A stretch of 64,000 bases of DNA from Streptococcus oralis Uo5 (GTDB lineage: Bacteria; Bacillota; Bacilli; Lactobacillales; Streptococcaceae): the NCBI RefSeq assembly GCF_000253155.1, contig NC_015291.1, positions 1,583,001 through 1,647,000 of the forward strand, in the 5' to 3' direction. The position numbers were made by a program, and so were the translations under genes. Positions 41,912 to 53,112 of the stretch are shown piece after piece. The first letter of the stretch is position 1; every line of letters begins with the position of its first letter. The notes under the pieces are model-generated. The model worked only from the letters and a program-made list of their open reading frames with translations, had not been told where the DNA came from and ran no database searches.

Positions 41912-42604
41912 CTATTTCAATTTATCCAAATTTGGAACTACTCCCAATAGTGCAATTTGCATCACGTCCTCAATATCTTCTGGACGTTTCACTCGTGTAT
42001 CCAAAATCTCAACAAGGAGAACTGTGACAACCATCACAACCGCTCCCGCAAGGAATCCAACCATGGTATTGCGACGAATGTTTGGTGAAGATGGTGATGT
42101 TGCTGGGCGTGCTTCTTCAAGCGTTGTCACATCCGAAACGCGAGTGACGCTGATAATCTTTTGAGCCGCAACCTCTCTCAAAGAGTTGGCGATACGGCTA
42201 GCTTCCTCAGGTGCACGATCTGTAACAGAAATCGATACAATACGCGTATCCACTGGAACTGTTACCTTGATTTTACTAGCTAGACCTTTTGGAGGGAGTT
42301 CTAGTTTCAAATCAGTCGCAACCTTCTCTAAAACGTCTTGCGAGAGAATGATTTCACGATAGTCTTTTACCAAGTAAGATCCCGCTTGCAAGTCTTGGTT
42401 GGTCAAACCAGGCTTATCTCCCTGATTACGATTGACCACATAAATTCGGGTCGTACTCGTAAACTCCGGCTTCACAATAAAACTACTGTAGGCAAAAGCT
42501 ACTGTCCCTGTCACGAATGCTACCAAAGCAATTAACAATTTTCGTTTCCAAAGGATTTTAAGCAAGTGAAATACATCGATTTCCATCATATTTTGTTCTT
42601 TCAT
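41912..42604 (-). CDS. wzd: Capsule chain-length regulator Wzd (CpsC)
   Basis: Polysaccharide co-polymerase membrane protein that activates Wze. 230 residues with two membrane helices, near 20-45 ([20 protein letters not shown]) and 180-205 ([20 protein letters not shown]), and an extracellular loop between them. The C-terminal end ([20 protein letters not shown]) contacts the kinase. AGGAGA precedes the ATG at 42604. The order wzg-wzh-wzd-wze is conserved in streptococcal capsules. Confidence 0.95.
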   Translation of the reverse strand: MKEQNMMEIDVFHLLKILWKRKLLIALVAFVTGTVAFAYSSFIVKPEFTSTTRIYVVNRNQGDKPGLTNQDLQAGSYLVKDYREIILSQDVLEKVATDLKLELPPKGLASKIKVTVPVDTRIVSISVTDRAPEEASRIANSLREVAAQKIISVTRVSDVTTLEEARPATSPSSPNIRRNTMVGFLAGAVVMVVTVLLVEILDTRVKRPEDIEDVMQIALLGVVPNLDKLK

Positions 42605-42612
42605 TTTTTCTC

Positions 42613-43344
42613 CTAAATCAATTGATCCATTATTATTTTTCGGGGATTATCCTTAAAAAGTTCCTTAGCCTTATCTTCACTGTATTTTTGGGCAATGATA
42701 TCATAGGCTTCCTCCATATGAGGAGGTCTGTGATCCAAGTTGTGCATATCACTTGCTATCACGTGAACCAGATCTCGTTCCAAGAAATACTGGGCTCTCT
42801 TTTTCATAAATTTATAGGTTTCTCCGAAGAGTTTTGGTTTCAAAACATGAGAACTATTAACCTGAGTATAACATCCCATGTCAATTAGCTCTCGCACGCG
42901 CTTTTCATTGTTTTCTAAAGCATCGTAACGTTCAATGTGGGCAATGACGGGTGTAATGCCTAACATTAGAATATTACTCAGCCCCTTATGCATATCCCGA
43001 TAGGGTGTGTTCATACTAAACTCAATCAAAGCATAGCGACTGTCGTTGAGGGTTGGGATTAATTTCTTTTCTAACTTCTCAACAACATCCGGCGTATAGT
43101 AGATTTCTGCCCCATAGGCAATGATTAAGTCATCCGCAACTTCCTTAGCCATTTCTCTCACCTTCAAAAAGTTAGTTGCGATTTTTTCTTCAGGAGTTTC
43201 AAACATCCCTTTTCGTCTATGCGAAGTGGAAACAATTGTTCTCACTCCTTGATTATAGGCCTCTCTAAGAAGTTTTTTACTCTCCTCTATCGACTTTGGA
43301 CCATCATCCACATCAAAAACGATGTGTGAATGGATATCTATCAT
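42613..43344 (-). CDS. wzh: Capsule protein-tyrosine phosphatase Wzh (CpsB)
   Basis: PHP-family, metal-dependent phosphatase that dephosphorylates Wze. 243 residues; metal ligands are visible in [20 protein letters not shown], in [10 protein letters not shown], in [15 protein letters not shown], and in [14 protein letters not shown]. Gene gap to wzg is 1 nt and to wzd 8 nt. Confidence 0.95.
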   Translation of the reverse strand: MIDIHSHIVFDVDDGPKSIEESKKLLREAYNQGVRTIVSTSHRRKGMFETPEEKIATNFLKVREMAKEVADDLIIAYGAEIYYTPDVVEKLEKKLIPTLNDSRYALIEFSMNTPYRDMHKGLSNILMLGITPVIAHIERYDALENNEKRVRELIDMGCYTQVNSSHVLKPKLFGETYKFMKKRAQYFLERDLVHVIASDMHNLDHRPPHMEEAYDIIAQKYSEDKAKELFKDNPRKIIMDQLI

Positions 43345-43345
43345 A

Positions 43346-44791
43346 CTACTTACCCTCCATCACATCTTTGATAGCAGCTTTCGCACCAGCCAAACTACTA
43401 TCGTCGATTTCCATCATGTAGAGGTTACTATCTGGCATAGCGTATGAAGGAAGATCCGTGCGTCCAGTTCCCTTCAAATCTTGAGAGTTGACTTTGTAGT
43501 TCCCGCCACTCTCCAATTGAGTATTAACCAGATCCATCATGGTTTCCAAAGGCATATTGGTCTGAAGAGAATCTTGCAATCCCTTGATGATGTTATCGTA
43601 GTTTTTTAAAGCCTCAGTTGAAGTTAATTTCTGAATAACAGCAACAATGACCTTCTGTTGGTTCCGACCACGGTCACGATCTCCATCTGCTAGAGAGTAA
43701 CGCTCACGAACAAAACCAAGAGCCTGCTCAGAGTCTAGATGGACATTCCCAACAGGATAATACTTCCCGTTAGTATGTGCTGTAAACTCCTGATCATTAT
43801 AGACATCAACACCACCTAAAAGGTCAATCAATTTCAAGAAAGAAGTGAAGTTCAAGCGAACATAGTAGTTAATATCCACACCATAGAGATTTTCCAAAGT
43901 ATGAATTGATGAGTCCACTCCATAAATCCCAGCGTGAGTCAATTTATCCTTTTGATTATTTCCCCCATCCGCAATCGGAACATAGGAATCTCGAGGAGTT
44001 GTAGTGAGAAGGATTTTCTTGGTATCTCGGTTCACAGTCATTAGAATATTCACATCTGAACGCGAAACGGAACTAATCGGTCCATAGGTATCAATACCGC
44101 TCACATAAATATTGAAAGCTTTATTCTTCGATACCTTTGGTGCCGCAACATCCTTAGTTAATTTTTTTGTATAGATTTTTTTGATTTTTGAAGCATAATC
44201 TGGATACTCTGCTTCGATGATGTTTTCAAAGACACTATTTAAGACAATCGCCTTTGCCTCACCTGAAATCAAACTCTTATAGGCTGCTAGATAAGAAGCA
44301 CTCTGTTCAACTGTCAAGTCTTTACTCTGTGTCGTCTTAATATCTGTCACCAACTTTTGGATATTATCATTATCTGTTTCAGTCGGACCTGTTACACTAT
44401 CCAACTGGGTCACATTGTTGATTTCACTGTCTTTTAAAACGACCACACTCATCGAATACTCTGAGTAGTTTGAGGTCGCATTGATATGATTTGTAAAACC
44501 GACAAACTGCTGCAAAGCATAGAGAGAAACCGAGCTAACTACGATAGCAAGTGTCAAAAAGAAAGCCGTAAACTTCTCAGCTTTCTTATACACTATCAGA
44601 AGGATTGCAATTACAGCAGAAATAAAAATAAGAACCGCAGTAAGAATATTGAGGTATCGAAAAGCTAAGATATTATGTTTGAAAATTAAGAACAATAAAA
44701 AACCACTCAATAATAAATAAATGGTTGATAAAGCTATATTAATATTTCGTTTTACATTCCCTAAACGAGCTCTCTTTGAACGTCTACTCAT
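43346..44791 (-). CDS. wzg: LytR-CpsA-Psr family capsule attachment protein Wzg (CpsA)
   Basis: Transfers capsule from the lipid carrier to peptidoglycan. 481 residues with three N-terminal membrane segments (to about residue 100), an accessory domain, and the LCP domain with [31 protein letters not shown] and the catalytic Arg-rich [13 protein letters not shown]. First gene of the operon, starting at 44791 after GGGG. The C-terminal end is intact. Confidence 0.95.
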   Translation of the reverse strand: MSRRSKRARLGNVKRNINIALSTIYLLLSGFLLFLIFKHNILAFRYLNILTAVLIFISAVIAILLIVYKKAEKFTAFFLTLAIVVSSVSLYALQQFVGFTNHINATSNYSEYSMSVVVLKDSEINNVTQLDSVTGPTETDNDNIQKLVTDIKTTQSKDLTVEQSASYLAAYKSLISGEAKAIVLNSVFENIIEAEYPDYASKIKKIYTKKLTKDVAAPKVSKNKAFNIYVSGIDTYGPISSVSRSDVNILMTVNRDTKKILLTTTPRDSYVPIADGGNNQKDKLTHAGIYGVDSSIHTLENLYGVDINYYVRLNFTSFLKLIDLLGGVDVYNDQEFTAHTNGKYYPVGNVHLDSEQALGFVRERYSLADGDRDRGRNQQKVIVAVIQKLTSTEALKNYDNIIKGLQDSLQTNMPLETMMDLVNTQLESGGNYKVNSQDLKGTGRTDLPSYAMPDSNLYMMEIDDSSLAGAKAAIKDVMEGK

Positions 44792-44824
44792 AATAATCCC
44801 CTATACACGTTAATAGTTATAAAT

Positions 44825-44853
44825 ATTATATCACAATTATGATGGAAATTCCA
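44825..44853 (-). promoter_or_regulatory. Capsule operon promoter
   Basis: Minus-strand extended -10 TGATATAAT (TATAAT at 44825-44830), 34 nt before wzg. The -35 is poor (TGGAAT at about 17 nt), as expected when an extended -10 is used. A palindromic stretch GGAATTTCC overlaps that -35. Confidence 0.65.
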
Positions 44854-44942
44854 TCCATCCTTTCTATTTTCAGCGTTTTCATTCGCTTTTGTTTTCTTAA
44901 ATTGCTCTAAAATATGAGCAAGGTTCCGAATGCTATTCTAGA

Positions 44943-44976
44943 CAAAAAGACAAGGCGCTCGGAGGCAACCTTGTCT
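44943..44976 (-). terminator. Terminator of the second ali gene
   Basis: Stem AGACAAGG/CCTTGTCT (44948-44955 with 44969-44976), then TTTTT on the minus strand, 7 nt after the stop codon. It insulates the capsule promoter from the ali transcript. Confidence 0.85.
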
Positions 44977-44982
44977 GTAATC

Positions 44983-46947
44983 TTATTTTACGTGGTTTTC
45001 AAACTCTTTTTGGCTCTTTTCGATAGCTTTTTTACTTTCTTCTTCCCACTTAGCCTTGGCTTCATCAAATTGTTTCTTGGTAACAGGGTCTTTTTGTAAT
45101 CTCATGTACTTATAATTATTTCCGTCGCCCTTGATTCCTACTAGGGAGTAGGCACGTGTAAACGGAGTTACTTTGGTTACAGAGGCTGTCCCACCATTTG
45201 ACATAGCAGACATGACTAGAGAATTGTCAATCATCCAAGCTTGAGCTTCAGCGTATTTTTCATAACGCTTAGCGACATCTTTATTCTCAGCATCTGCTTC
45301 TTTTAGGAGTTGTGTATAGGTATCAAGTCCCAGACTCTTGATAAGTTCTTGGTCTTCCTTGGCATCAAGGCCAAAAATTTTGAGATAGAAGCCAGTTTCA
45401 GCATTGAAGGGGTCTAGATAAGTTGATGGATCCTGGTAATCACCAACCCAACCATCAAAGTTTAGGTCGTAGTCACGAGCTGCTGGATTTGGTGCTAGGA
45501 AGGCAACATTTCCAAAGTCATCTGTAGAAAGCTGTTGAACATCAATGACGATATTGTCAGAACCTAGTACTGTTTCAAGGGTTTGTTTAACTGAGTTCAT
45601 ACCAGAAACTGCGTTTTTATTTGTCTGATCAACAGGAACGTCCAAATGGATTGGGAAAGTCACGCCTTGGGCTTCCAATTCCTTTTTAGCTTCCTCAAAT
45701 TTTGCTTGGGCCTTTTCCTTGTTAAAGTAATCATCTTGAGCGTCTGCCAAATTGATACCTGACCACTCAGTTCCATAGTTCACAAGCTTAGAGGCTGTTA
45801 CTTCTCCAAAGGTCTTATCTCCCACCTGAACAAATGTTGGGGGAACCAGAGTATTACGAAGGGTTTTGCTCGCTGCTTCTTCACCGTTAGATTGAGCAGA
45901 GTAAGCTGTTCGATCAATACCAAAGTTGATAGCCTGACGGAAATTTTTATTTAAAATAGCTGTTTGAGCTGATTTCTTTTGTTCGTCCGTTGTTTTAGCG
46001 GTATGATTATAGGTTTTGCGGTTGACGTTAAAGTTAAAGTACCAAGATGTCTTGTCTTGTAAGCTATAGACGATATTGTCTTGGTATTTTTCTTTTGTCT
46101 TAGCATAGTTTGAACTATTTGGATAGACTCCTGCAATCGAGTAAGCACCACTTTCAAAGTTTCGAATAGTCATCTCCTGATCTGACCCATCAAAGTAGGC
46201 TAACTTAACTTTTTCAATGGTTACTTTATCATGGTCATAATAGTGTGGATTCTTCACATATTCGATCGAAGATTTTGATGTGAAATCTTTTAACAGATAG
46301 GGGCCGTTATAAAGGATGCTGTCTGGTGTCAAGGTACCAAAGTCTTTATCCTTTGATTTCAAGAACTCTTCATTAACTGGGAAAAGGATACTATTAGTTG
46401 TCTTTGAATTCCAGTACGGTTCTGGTCGAGTCAAAGTGTACTCGACCGTGTAATCATCCAAGGCTTTGACACCAACAGTTGAAAAGTCATTGGTCACACC
46501 CGTCACATAGTCATTCAATCCCTTGATTGAATTTTGGATCAGATCCATGGCTTGCGCCTTGTTGTCAGCTGCATATTTGATCCCAGTGACAAAATCCTGA
46601 GCTTTGACTGAAGCATATTCCTCACCATCAGCTGTATACCACTTGGCATCTTTTCTAAGCTTGTAGGTATAGGTCAAACCATCTGATGAAACAGACCAAT
46701 CCTCCGCAAGAGCAGGCACGAGGTTCCCGTAGCTGTCATTTTCTAGCAAACCATCTACAAGATTGGTAATAACGGCAGTGTTATCTGCATAATAATCTAG
46801 AAGATAGTTAAAAGTTGTTGGATTCGCACTAAATGTTGATGAATAAGTGCTAGTATCTGTGTTGGACTGTCCACATGCCGAGAGCAAAATCCCTGTCGCT
46901 AAGACAAGACCTGTCCCGATTAGTCTTTTTTTCATTTTGATCATCAT
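44983..46947 (-). CDS. Oligopeptide-binding lipoprotein, AliA/AliB family (second copy, beside wzg)
   Basis: Substrate-binding lipoprotein that delivers peptides to the Ami permease. 654 residues with lipobox LLSACGQ (about 21-27), the SBP family 5 start NPTTFNYLLDYYADNTAVI, LAEDWSVSSDGLTYTYKLRK, and YNGPYLLKDF. Three ATGs lie close together (46947, 46944, 46935); AAAGGAG best serves the first two. It has its own promoter and terminator. The two ali genes between dexB and the capsule recall the AliC/AliD (aliB-like ORF1/ORF2) pair of non-encapsulated pneumococci, but exact orthology cannot be fixed without alignment. Confidence 0.9.
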   Translation of the reverse strand: MMIKMKKRLIGTGLVLATGILLSACGQSNTDTSTYSSTFSANPTTFNYLLDYYADNTAVITNLVDGLLENDSYGNLVPALAEDWSVSSDGLTYTYKLRKDAKWYTADGEEYASVKAQDFVTGIKYAADNKAQAMDLIQNSIKGLNDYVTGVTNDFSTVGVKALDDYTVEYTLTRPEPYWNSKTTNSILFPVNEEFLKSKDKDFGTLTPDSILYNGPYLLKDFTSKSSIEYVKNPHYYDHDKVTIEKVKLAYFDGSDQEMTIRNFESGAYSIAGVYPNSSNYAKTKEKYQDNIVYSLQDKTSWYFNFNVNRKTYNHTAKTTDEQKKSAQTAILNKNFRQAINFGIDRTAYSAQSNGEEAASKTLRNTLVPPTFVQVGDKTFGEVTASKLVNYGTEWSGINLADAQDDYFNKEKAQAKFEEAKKELEAQGVTFPIHLDVPVDQTNKNAVSGMNSVKQTLETVLGSDNIVIDVQQLSTDDFGNVAFLAPNPAARDYDLNFDGWVGDYQDPSTYLDPFNAETGFYLKIFGLDAKEDQELIKSLGLDTYTQLLKEADAENKDVAKRYEKYAEAQAWMIDNSLVMSAMSNGGTASVTKVTPFTRAYSLVGIKGDGNNYKYMRLQKDPVTKKQFDEAKAKWEEESKKAIEKSQKEFENHVK

Positions 46948-46982
46948 TCACTCCTTTATGTCACTTTTTATAACATAACCAT

Positions 46983-47011
46983 ATTTTATCAAATTTATTC
47001 AAAAATGTAAA
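46983..47011 (-). promoter_or_regulatory. Promoter of the second ali gene
   Basis: Minus strand: TTTACA (47006-47011), 17-nt spacer, TAAAAT (46983-46988), about 35 nt before the start codon. Confidence 0.65.
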
Positions 47012-47045
47012 GTTACTGCTTTTATGACAACTGGTGTCTTAAAAC

Positions 47046-47080
47046 AAAAAAGGAAGCACAGTTTCCTGCAACTTCCTTTT
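47046..47080 (-). terminator. Terminator of the first ali gene
   Basis: Stem AAAAGGAAG/CTTCCTTTT around a 15-nt loop, T-rich on the minus strand, 11 nt past the stop codon. Confidence 0.8.
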
Positions 47081-47091
47081 CTGTTTATAGA

Positions 47092-49059
47092 TTACTTGAC
47101 GTGTTTTTCAAGTTCTTTTTGGTACTTGGCATTTGTTTCGATTTTTTCTTGTTGCCATTTCTTGAAGGCTTCTTCGTATTCTTTTGCAGTCACAACGTCA
47201 TTTTGCAACTCCAAACCTTTGAACACAAATGGGTCTCCCTTGATTCCGACTTGAGAGTAAGCTTTTGTGAATGGTACAGTTCGGCTAACAGTTGGAGAAC
47301 CACCTGAAGAAGCAACTGGGATTAAGAGCGAGCTGTCTGACACCCAAGCTTGAGCTTTGGCGTATTTTTCATAACGCTTATTAAGGTCGCTGGTTTCAGC
47401 TGCAGCATCATCCAAGAGTTTCTTGTATTCGTCTAGACCGACTTGAGCCATCACTTCTGGATCTTTTCCACGAGTGATCCCCAAGTGTTTAAGGGCAGAA
47501 CCCTTCTTAGCATCAAGGATGTTGAGGTAGGTAGCTGGGTCTTGATAGTCTGGTCCCCAACCAGTTCCATTCAAGTCGTAATCTTTTTGTGCTGGAACCT
47601 TAGCTTGGGACGTAATGCTTATTTTTTCATTATCTGTCATTTGAAGGACATCGACAATGACATTCTCTGTACCAAGTGATGATTCGATTGACTGCTTGAG
47701 TGAGTTGGTTTGTTGAACCGCGATTACATCTGTTTGTTCAACGGGGATATCCAAATGGATTGGGAAGGTAACACCCTTGGCTTGCAATTCTTCCTTGGCT
47801 TTAGCAAAGGCAGCCTTAGCTTTTTCAGGACTGTAAATCGTATCCTTGCCATCTGTAAGGGCTACATCTTTCCACTGGTCTCCATATGAAACAAGCTCTG
47901 CCTGCGCCAACTCTCCAAAGGTCTTTTCGCCTACTTGAACGTAGTCATGAGGCACTAGGCTGTTACGGATAATCTTGTTCGCACCTTCTTCACCATTCAA
48001 CTGAGCAGTATAAGAATGACGGTCAAGGGCAAAGTTCAGCGCCTGACGGAAGTTCTTGTTGAGAAGAGCTTCTTTCGTTGAAGTTTTTTGAGCCTCGTCT
48101 GTTTTGGCTGTTTTATTGTAAGATTGGCGGTTTACGTTAACAGTAAGGTAGTAGCTTGTCGCTTCTTGTGGACTATAAACAATCTTATCGCCGTACTCTT
48201 GTTTAGTTGACTCAAAGTTTGAGCTTGTTGGGAAGAGTCGGGCTGTTGTATAGGCACCTTGTGTAAAGCTGCGAATCAAGGATTCTTGATCTGATCCATC
48301 GTAGAAGGTTAGTTTAATATTGTCAATCTTAACATTGTCCTTATCCCAGTAGTTTGGATTCTTTTCATATTCAATGACTGATTTTGAAGTCAATGATTTC
48401 AAGAAATAAGGACCATTGTATAGGATACCTGATGGGGTTGGTGCACCGTAGTCGCTCCCTTTAGAATTCAAAAATTCTTCATTAACTGGAAGCATGGTTG
48501 CAGTTGTGACCTTAGAGTTCCAGAAACTCTCTGGTTTGTTGAGCGTGTATTCTACCGTGTAATCATCAACAGCCTTAACTCCTACGGTAGAGAAATCATT
48601 GCTCTCACCACTGACATACTCTGCCAAACCTTTGATAGAATCCTGAATCAAAGAAAGACCATCTGATTTTCCGTCAGCGGCATGTTTAAGCCCAGTAACA
48701 AAGTCTTTGGCCTTAACTTCAGCGTATTCTTCTCCATCAGAAGTATACCATTTTACACCCTTACGAAGTTTGTAGGTGTAAGTCAAACCATCCTTTGAAA
48801 CAGACCAGTCTTCTGCAAGTGATGGAATTAAGTTCCCATACTTATCATTTTCCAAAAGACCATCAACAACGTTTGCTATAACGTCAGAGGTTGAGCTCTT
48901 GCTCGTCACACTATAGTCCAAAGAAGATGGATCCATAGCGTAGACATAAGAGAATGTCTTGGGAGCATCCGCTTTCTTTTCACTTTGCCCACAAGCAGTT
49001 AACAGTAGGGCTGCACTCAAAACAGCACCTGCTCCTAAGAGCCACTTTTTCGATTTCAT
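47092..49059 (-). CDS. Oligopeptide-binding lipoprotein, AliA/AliB family (first copy, beside dexB)
   Basis: Paralogue of the neighbouring ali gene and same predicted function with the Ami oligopeptide transporter. 655 residues; lipobox LLLTACGQ near residue 21, YAMDPSSLDYSVTSKSSTSD at the mature start, then LAEDWSVSKDGLTYTYKLRK. The ATG at 49059 is used because AAGGAG lies 6 nt before it; an in-frame ATG at 49092 falls inside the -10 element and cannot be translated. The differing ligand-lining regions suggest the two copies bind different peptides (inference). Confidence 0.92.
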   Translation of the reverse strand: MKSKKWLLGAGAVLSAALLLTACGQSEKKADAPKTFSYVYAMDPSSLDYSVTSKSSTSDVIANVVDGLLENDKYGNLIPSLAEDWSVSKDGLTYTYKLRKGVKWYTSDGEEYAEVKAKDFVTGLKHAADGKSDGLSLIQDSIKGLAEYVSGESNDFSTVGVKAVDDYTVEYTLNKPESFWNSKVTTATMLPVNEEFLNSKGSDYGAPTPSGILYNGPYFLKSLTSKSVIEYEKNPNYWDKDNVKIDNIKLTFYDGSDQESLIRSFTQGAYTTARLFPTSSNFESTKQEYGDKIVYSPQEATSYYLTVNVNRQSYNKTAKTDEAQKTSTKEALLNKNFRQALNFALDRHSYTAQLNGEEGANKIIRNSLVPHDYVQVGEKTFGELAQAELVSYGDQWKDVALTDGKDTIYSPEKAKAAFAKAKEELQAKGVTFPIHLDIPVEQTDVIAVQQTNSLKQSIESSLGTENVIVDVLQMTDNEKISITSQAKVPAQKDYDLNGTGWGPDYQDPATYLNILDAKKGSALKHLGITRGKDPEVMAQVGLDEYKKLLDDAAAETSDLNKRYEKYAKAQAWVSDSSLLIPVASSGGSPTVSRTVPFTKAYSQVGIKGDPFVFKGLELQNDVVTAKEYEEAFKKWQQEKIETNAKYQKELEKHVK

Positions 49060-49091
49060 AAGTAATCTCCTTAAAGATAGTGTTTTCACCA

Positions 49092-49119
49092 TTATACCCT
49101 ATTTTTTCATAAAAGCAAG
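49092..49119 (-). promoter_or_regulatory. Promoter of the first ali gene
   Basis: Minus strand: TTGCTT (49114-49119), 16-nt spacer, TATAAT (49092-49097), 33 nt before the chosen start codon. Confidence 0.8.
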
Positions 49120-49186
49120 AACTTTCGCCAGATTTTTTAGAAAATTCTAACAAATATTTTTAAAAGGGTTTTCTATATAATTTTTA

Positions 49187-49221
49187 GTAAAAGACCCTCA
49201 AGCATCAAAGGCTTGAGGGTC
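49187..49221 (-). terminator. Terminator of dexB
   Basis: Perfect 11-bp stem GACCCTCAAGC/GCTTGAGGGTC (49193-49203 with 49211-49221) followed by TTTT on the minus strand, 7 nt after the dexB stop. Confidence 0.9.
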
Positions 49222-49228
49222 ACTTATT

Positions 49229-50848
<1,620 letters not shown>

Positions 50849-50873
50849 TCATTATTTTAATAATCTATAGTCT

Positions 50874-50911
50874 ATGATAGCGCTTTTTTAAACTTAGTGC
50901 AAGCGTTTGCC
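50874..50911 (-). promoter_or_regulatory. dexB promoter with overlapping cre-like site
   Basis: Minus strand: -35 TTGCAC (50897-50902), 17-nt spacer, -10 TATCAT (50874-50879). The cre-like GGCAAACGCTTGCA (50898-50911) covers the -35, with one departure from the consensus (G for the first T). CcpA bound here would block polymerase. Confidence 0.7.
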
Positions 50912-50967
50912 TAATCTTTTTGATTTCTTTTTTTGACTCCGTAGTTTCCTATCTTCCAATTTTTTAT

Positions 50968-50973
50968 TATAAT
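50968..50973 (+). promoter_or_regulatory. -10 element of the DUF1846 gene
   Basis: Perfect TATAAT 19 nt before the start codon; the -35 region (TTCCTA-like) is weak. It is divergent from the dexB promoter, about 60 nt away. Confidence 0.6.
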
Positions 50974-50992
50974 AGAGGTCAGAGGTAAAAAA

Positions 50993-52477
50993 ATGAAAAA
51001 ACAAGCTTTTAGTTCTGAACAATATTTGAATCTACAGCGCGACCACATTTTGGAGCGCATTAACCAATTTGACGGCAAGCTCTACTTGGAGTTTGGTGGC
51101 AAAATGTTAGAAGATTTCCACGCTGCTCGAGTCCTTCCTGGTTATGAGCCTGACAATAAAATCAAGCTCTTGCAAGAATTGAAAGAGCAAGTTGAAGTTG
51201 TGATCGCCATTAACGCTAGCAATATCGAGCATTCCAAAGCGCGTGGCGACCTAGGCATTTCTTATGACCAAGAAGTTCTTCGTTTGATTGACAAATTCAA
51301 TGAGCTGGGAATTTTTGTTGGCTCAGTTGTCATCACACAATACGCAGGACAACCCGCTGCAGATGCCTTCCGCAACCAGTTAGATAAAAACGGGATTGAT
51401 TCTTATCTTCATTATCCAATCAAAGGATATCCGACTGATATGGATCACATCATTTCTCCAGAAGGTATGGGGAAAAACGACTACATCAAAACCAGTCGCA
51501 ACTTGATTGTCGTAACCGCTCCTGGACCTGGTTCTGGAAAATTGGCAACTTGTATGTCCAACATGTACCACGACCAACTCAATGGCATCAAGTCTGGTTA
51601 CGCTAAGTTTGAAACCTTCCCAGTCTGGAACCTGCCCCTTCATCATCCGGTCAACTTAGCCTATGAGGCTGCTACAGCAGACCTTGACGATGTCAATATG
51701 ATTGACCCTTTCCATCTCCAAACCTACGGAGAAACCACTGTCAATTACAACCGTGATATCGAAATTTTCCCAGTGCTCAAACGTATGTTGGAACGCATTC
51801 TCGGTGAATCTCCATACGCTTCACCAACAGACATGGGTGTCAACATGGTTGGTTTTGCTATTACTGATAATGAAGCTGCTATCGAAGCCTCTAAACAAGA
51901 AATCATTCGCCGTTACTACCAAACAGTTCTTGACTTCAAGGCTGAAAAAGTCGGAGAAACTGCTGTCAAGAAGATTGAACTTCTCATGAACGACCTCGGT
52001 ATCACACCTGCAGACCGTAAGGTTGCTGTCGCAGCACGCCAAAAGGCAGAAGAAACCGGTGGGCCTGCCCTTGCTCTCGAATTACCATCTGGCGACATTG
52101 TCACTGGTAAAAACTCTGAACTCTTTGGCCCTACAGCTGCCGCCTTGATCAATGCCATCAAAAAATCAGCTGACATCGCTAAGGAAGTAAAACTCATCGA
52201 GCCTGAAGTCGTCAAACCAATTCAAGGTCTTAAAATCAATCACCTAGGTAGCCGCAATCCTCGCCTCCACTCAAATGAAATCCTGATTGCTCTTGCAATC
52301 ACAGCTATGGAAAATCCTGATGCTGCGCGTGCAATGAAGGAACTGGGTAATCTAAAAGGTAGCGAAGCCCACTCTACCATCATCTTGACCGATGAAGACA
52401 AGAATGTCCTTCGCAAACTAGGCATCAACGTAACCTTTGACCCTTACTACCAATACGATCGCTTGTATCGTAAGTAA
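50993..52477 (+). CDS. DUF1846 family protein of unknown function
   Basis: 494 residues, full family length. Seen: [20 protein letters not shown] near the N-terminus, [20 protein letters not shown], a glycine-rich loop [20 protein letters not shown] that resembles but does not match a P-loop, and a C-terminal [20 protein letters not shown]. Homologues are common in Firmicutes and Actinobacteria and no activity is established that I know of. The gene sits between dexB and luxS, as I recall in pneumococcus, with its own promoter and terminator. Confidence 0.88.
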   Translation: MKKQAFSSEQYLNLQRDHILERINQFDGKLYLEFGGKMLEDFHAARVLPGYEPDNKIKLLQELKEQVEVVIAINASNIEHSKARGDLGISYDQEVLRLIDKFNELGIFVGSVVITQYAGQPAADAFRNQLDKNGIDSYLHYPIKGYPTDMDHIISPEGMGKNDYIKTSRNLIVVTAPGPGSGKLATCMSNMYHDQLNGIKSGYAKFETFPVWNLPLHHPVNLAYEAATADLDDVNMIDPFHLQTYGETTVNYNRDIEIFPVLKRMLERILGESPYASPTDMGVNMVGFAITDNEAAIEASKQEIIRRYYQTVLDFKAEKVGETAVKKIELLMNDLGITPADRKVAVAARQKAEETGGPALALELPSGDIVTGKNSELFGPTAAALINAIKKSADIAKEVKLIEPEVVKPIQGLKINHLGSRNPRLHSNEILIALAITAMENPDAARAMKELGNLKGSEAHSTIILTDEDKNVLRKLGINVTFDPYYQYDRLYRK

Positions 52478-52484
52478 AGATTCG

Positions 52485-52512
52485 AACCTCTCCACCCTCG
52501 GAGAGGTTTTCT
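52485..52512 (+). terminator. Terminator of the DUF1846 gene
   Basis: Nine-bp stem AACCTCTCC/GGAGAGGTT (52485-52493 with 52500-52508) followed by TTCTCTCTGTTT, 8 nt after the stop. Confidence 0.75.
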
Positions 52513-52535
52513 CTCTGTTTCAATAGCTGGCTTTA

Positions 52536-52544
52536 TGTTATAAT
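52536..52544 (+). promoter_or_regulatory. luxS promoter (extended -10)
   Basis: TGTTATAAT, an extended -10 with perfect TATAAT (52539-52544), 27 nt before the luxS start. The -35 region TTTCAA is at poor spacing. Confidence 0.65.
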
Positions 52545-52571
52545 GAAAGAAGAAAACTGAAAGGAACTACC

Positions 52572-53054
52572 ATGTCAAAAGAAGTTATTGTTGAAAGTTT
52601 TGAACTTGACCACACCATTGTTAAAGCACCCTATGTTCGCTTGATTGGGGAAGAAACCGGACCAAAGGGAGATGTCATCTCCAACTTTGATATTCGCTTG
52701 GTGCAACCAAATGAAGACTCTATCCCTACCGCTGGCCTTCACACTATTGAGCACCTCTTAGCCAAGCTCATCCGTACCCGCATTGACGGTATGATTGACT
52801 GTTCGCCATTTGGTTGTCGTACAGGCTTCCACATGATTATGTGGGGACGCCATACCAGTGCTGAAATTGCTGCTGTTATCAAGGATTCGCTCAAGGAAAT
52901 CGCTGAAACCACTACTTGGGAAGATGTCCCTGGAACAACCATCGAATCTTGCGGAAACTACAAGGACCACAGCCTCTTTTCTGCCAAAGAATGGGCGAAA
53001 CTCATCCTAGAACAAGGAATCTCAGATGATGCCTTTGAACGCCATATCATCTAA
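52572..53054 (+). CDS. luxS: S-ribosylhomocysteine lyase LuxS
   Basis: Splits S-ribosylhomocysteine into homocysteine and DPD, the AI-2 precursor, in the activated methyl cycle. 160 residues; metal site HTIEH at 57-61 with Cys127 (IESCGNY), and the catalytic cysteine region [12 protein letters not shown] (Cys82 is the expected general acid/base). AAAGGAACTACC precedes the ATG. Stands alone between DUF1846 and clpL. Confidence 0.96.
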   Translation: MSKEVIVESFELDHTIVKAPYVRLIGEETGPKGDVISNFDIRLVQPNEDSIPTAGLHTIEHLLAKLIRTRIDGMIDCSPFGCRTGFHMIMWGRHTSAEIAAVIKDSLKEIAETTTWEDVPGTTIESCGNYKDHSLFSAKEWAKLILEQGISDDAFERHII

Positions 53055-53060
53055 ACACAA

Positions 53061-53098
53061 AAGGAACCAGCTTTTAGCTAGTTCCTTCTTTTTTTATT
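53061..53098. terminator. Terminator between convergent luxS and clpL
   Basis: Stem GGAACCAGCT/AGCTAGTTCC (53064-53073 with 53077-53086) followed by TTCTTTTTTT on the plus strand and TTTTG on the minus strand; strong for luxS, weaker for clpL. Confidence 0.82.
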
Positions 53099-53112
53099 CT
53101 CAAAATCTTGAG

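Noticed and set aside
44983..46947. Calling the gene beside wzg aliA
   Set aside because: Family membership is clear but the location is opposite to the pneumococcal aliA site and orthology cannot be fixed by eye, so no symbol was given.
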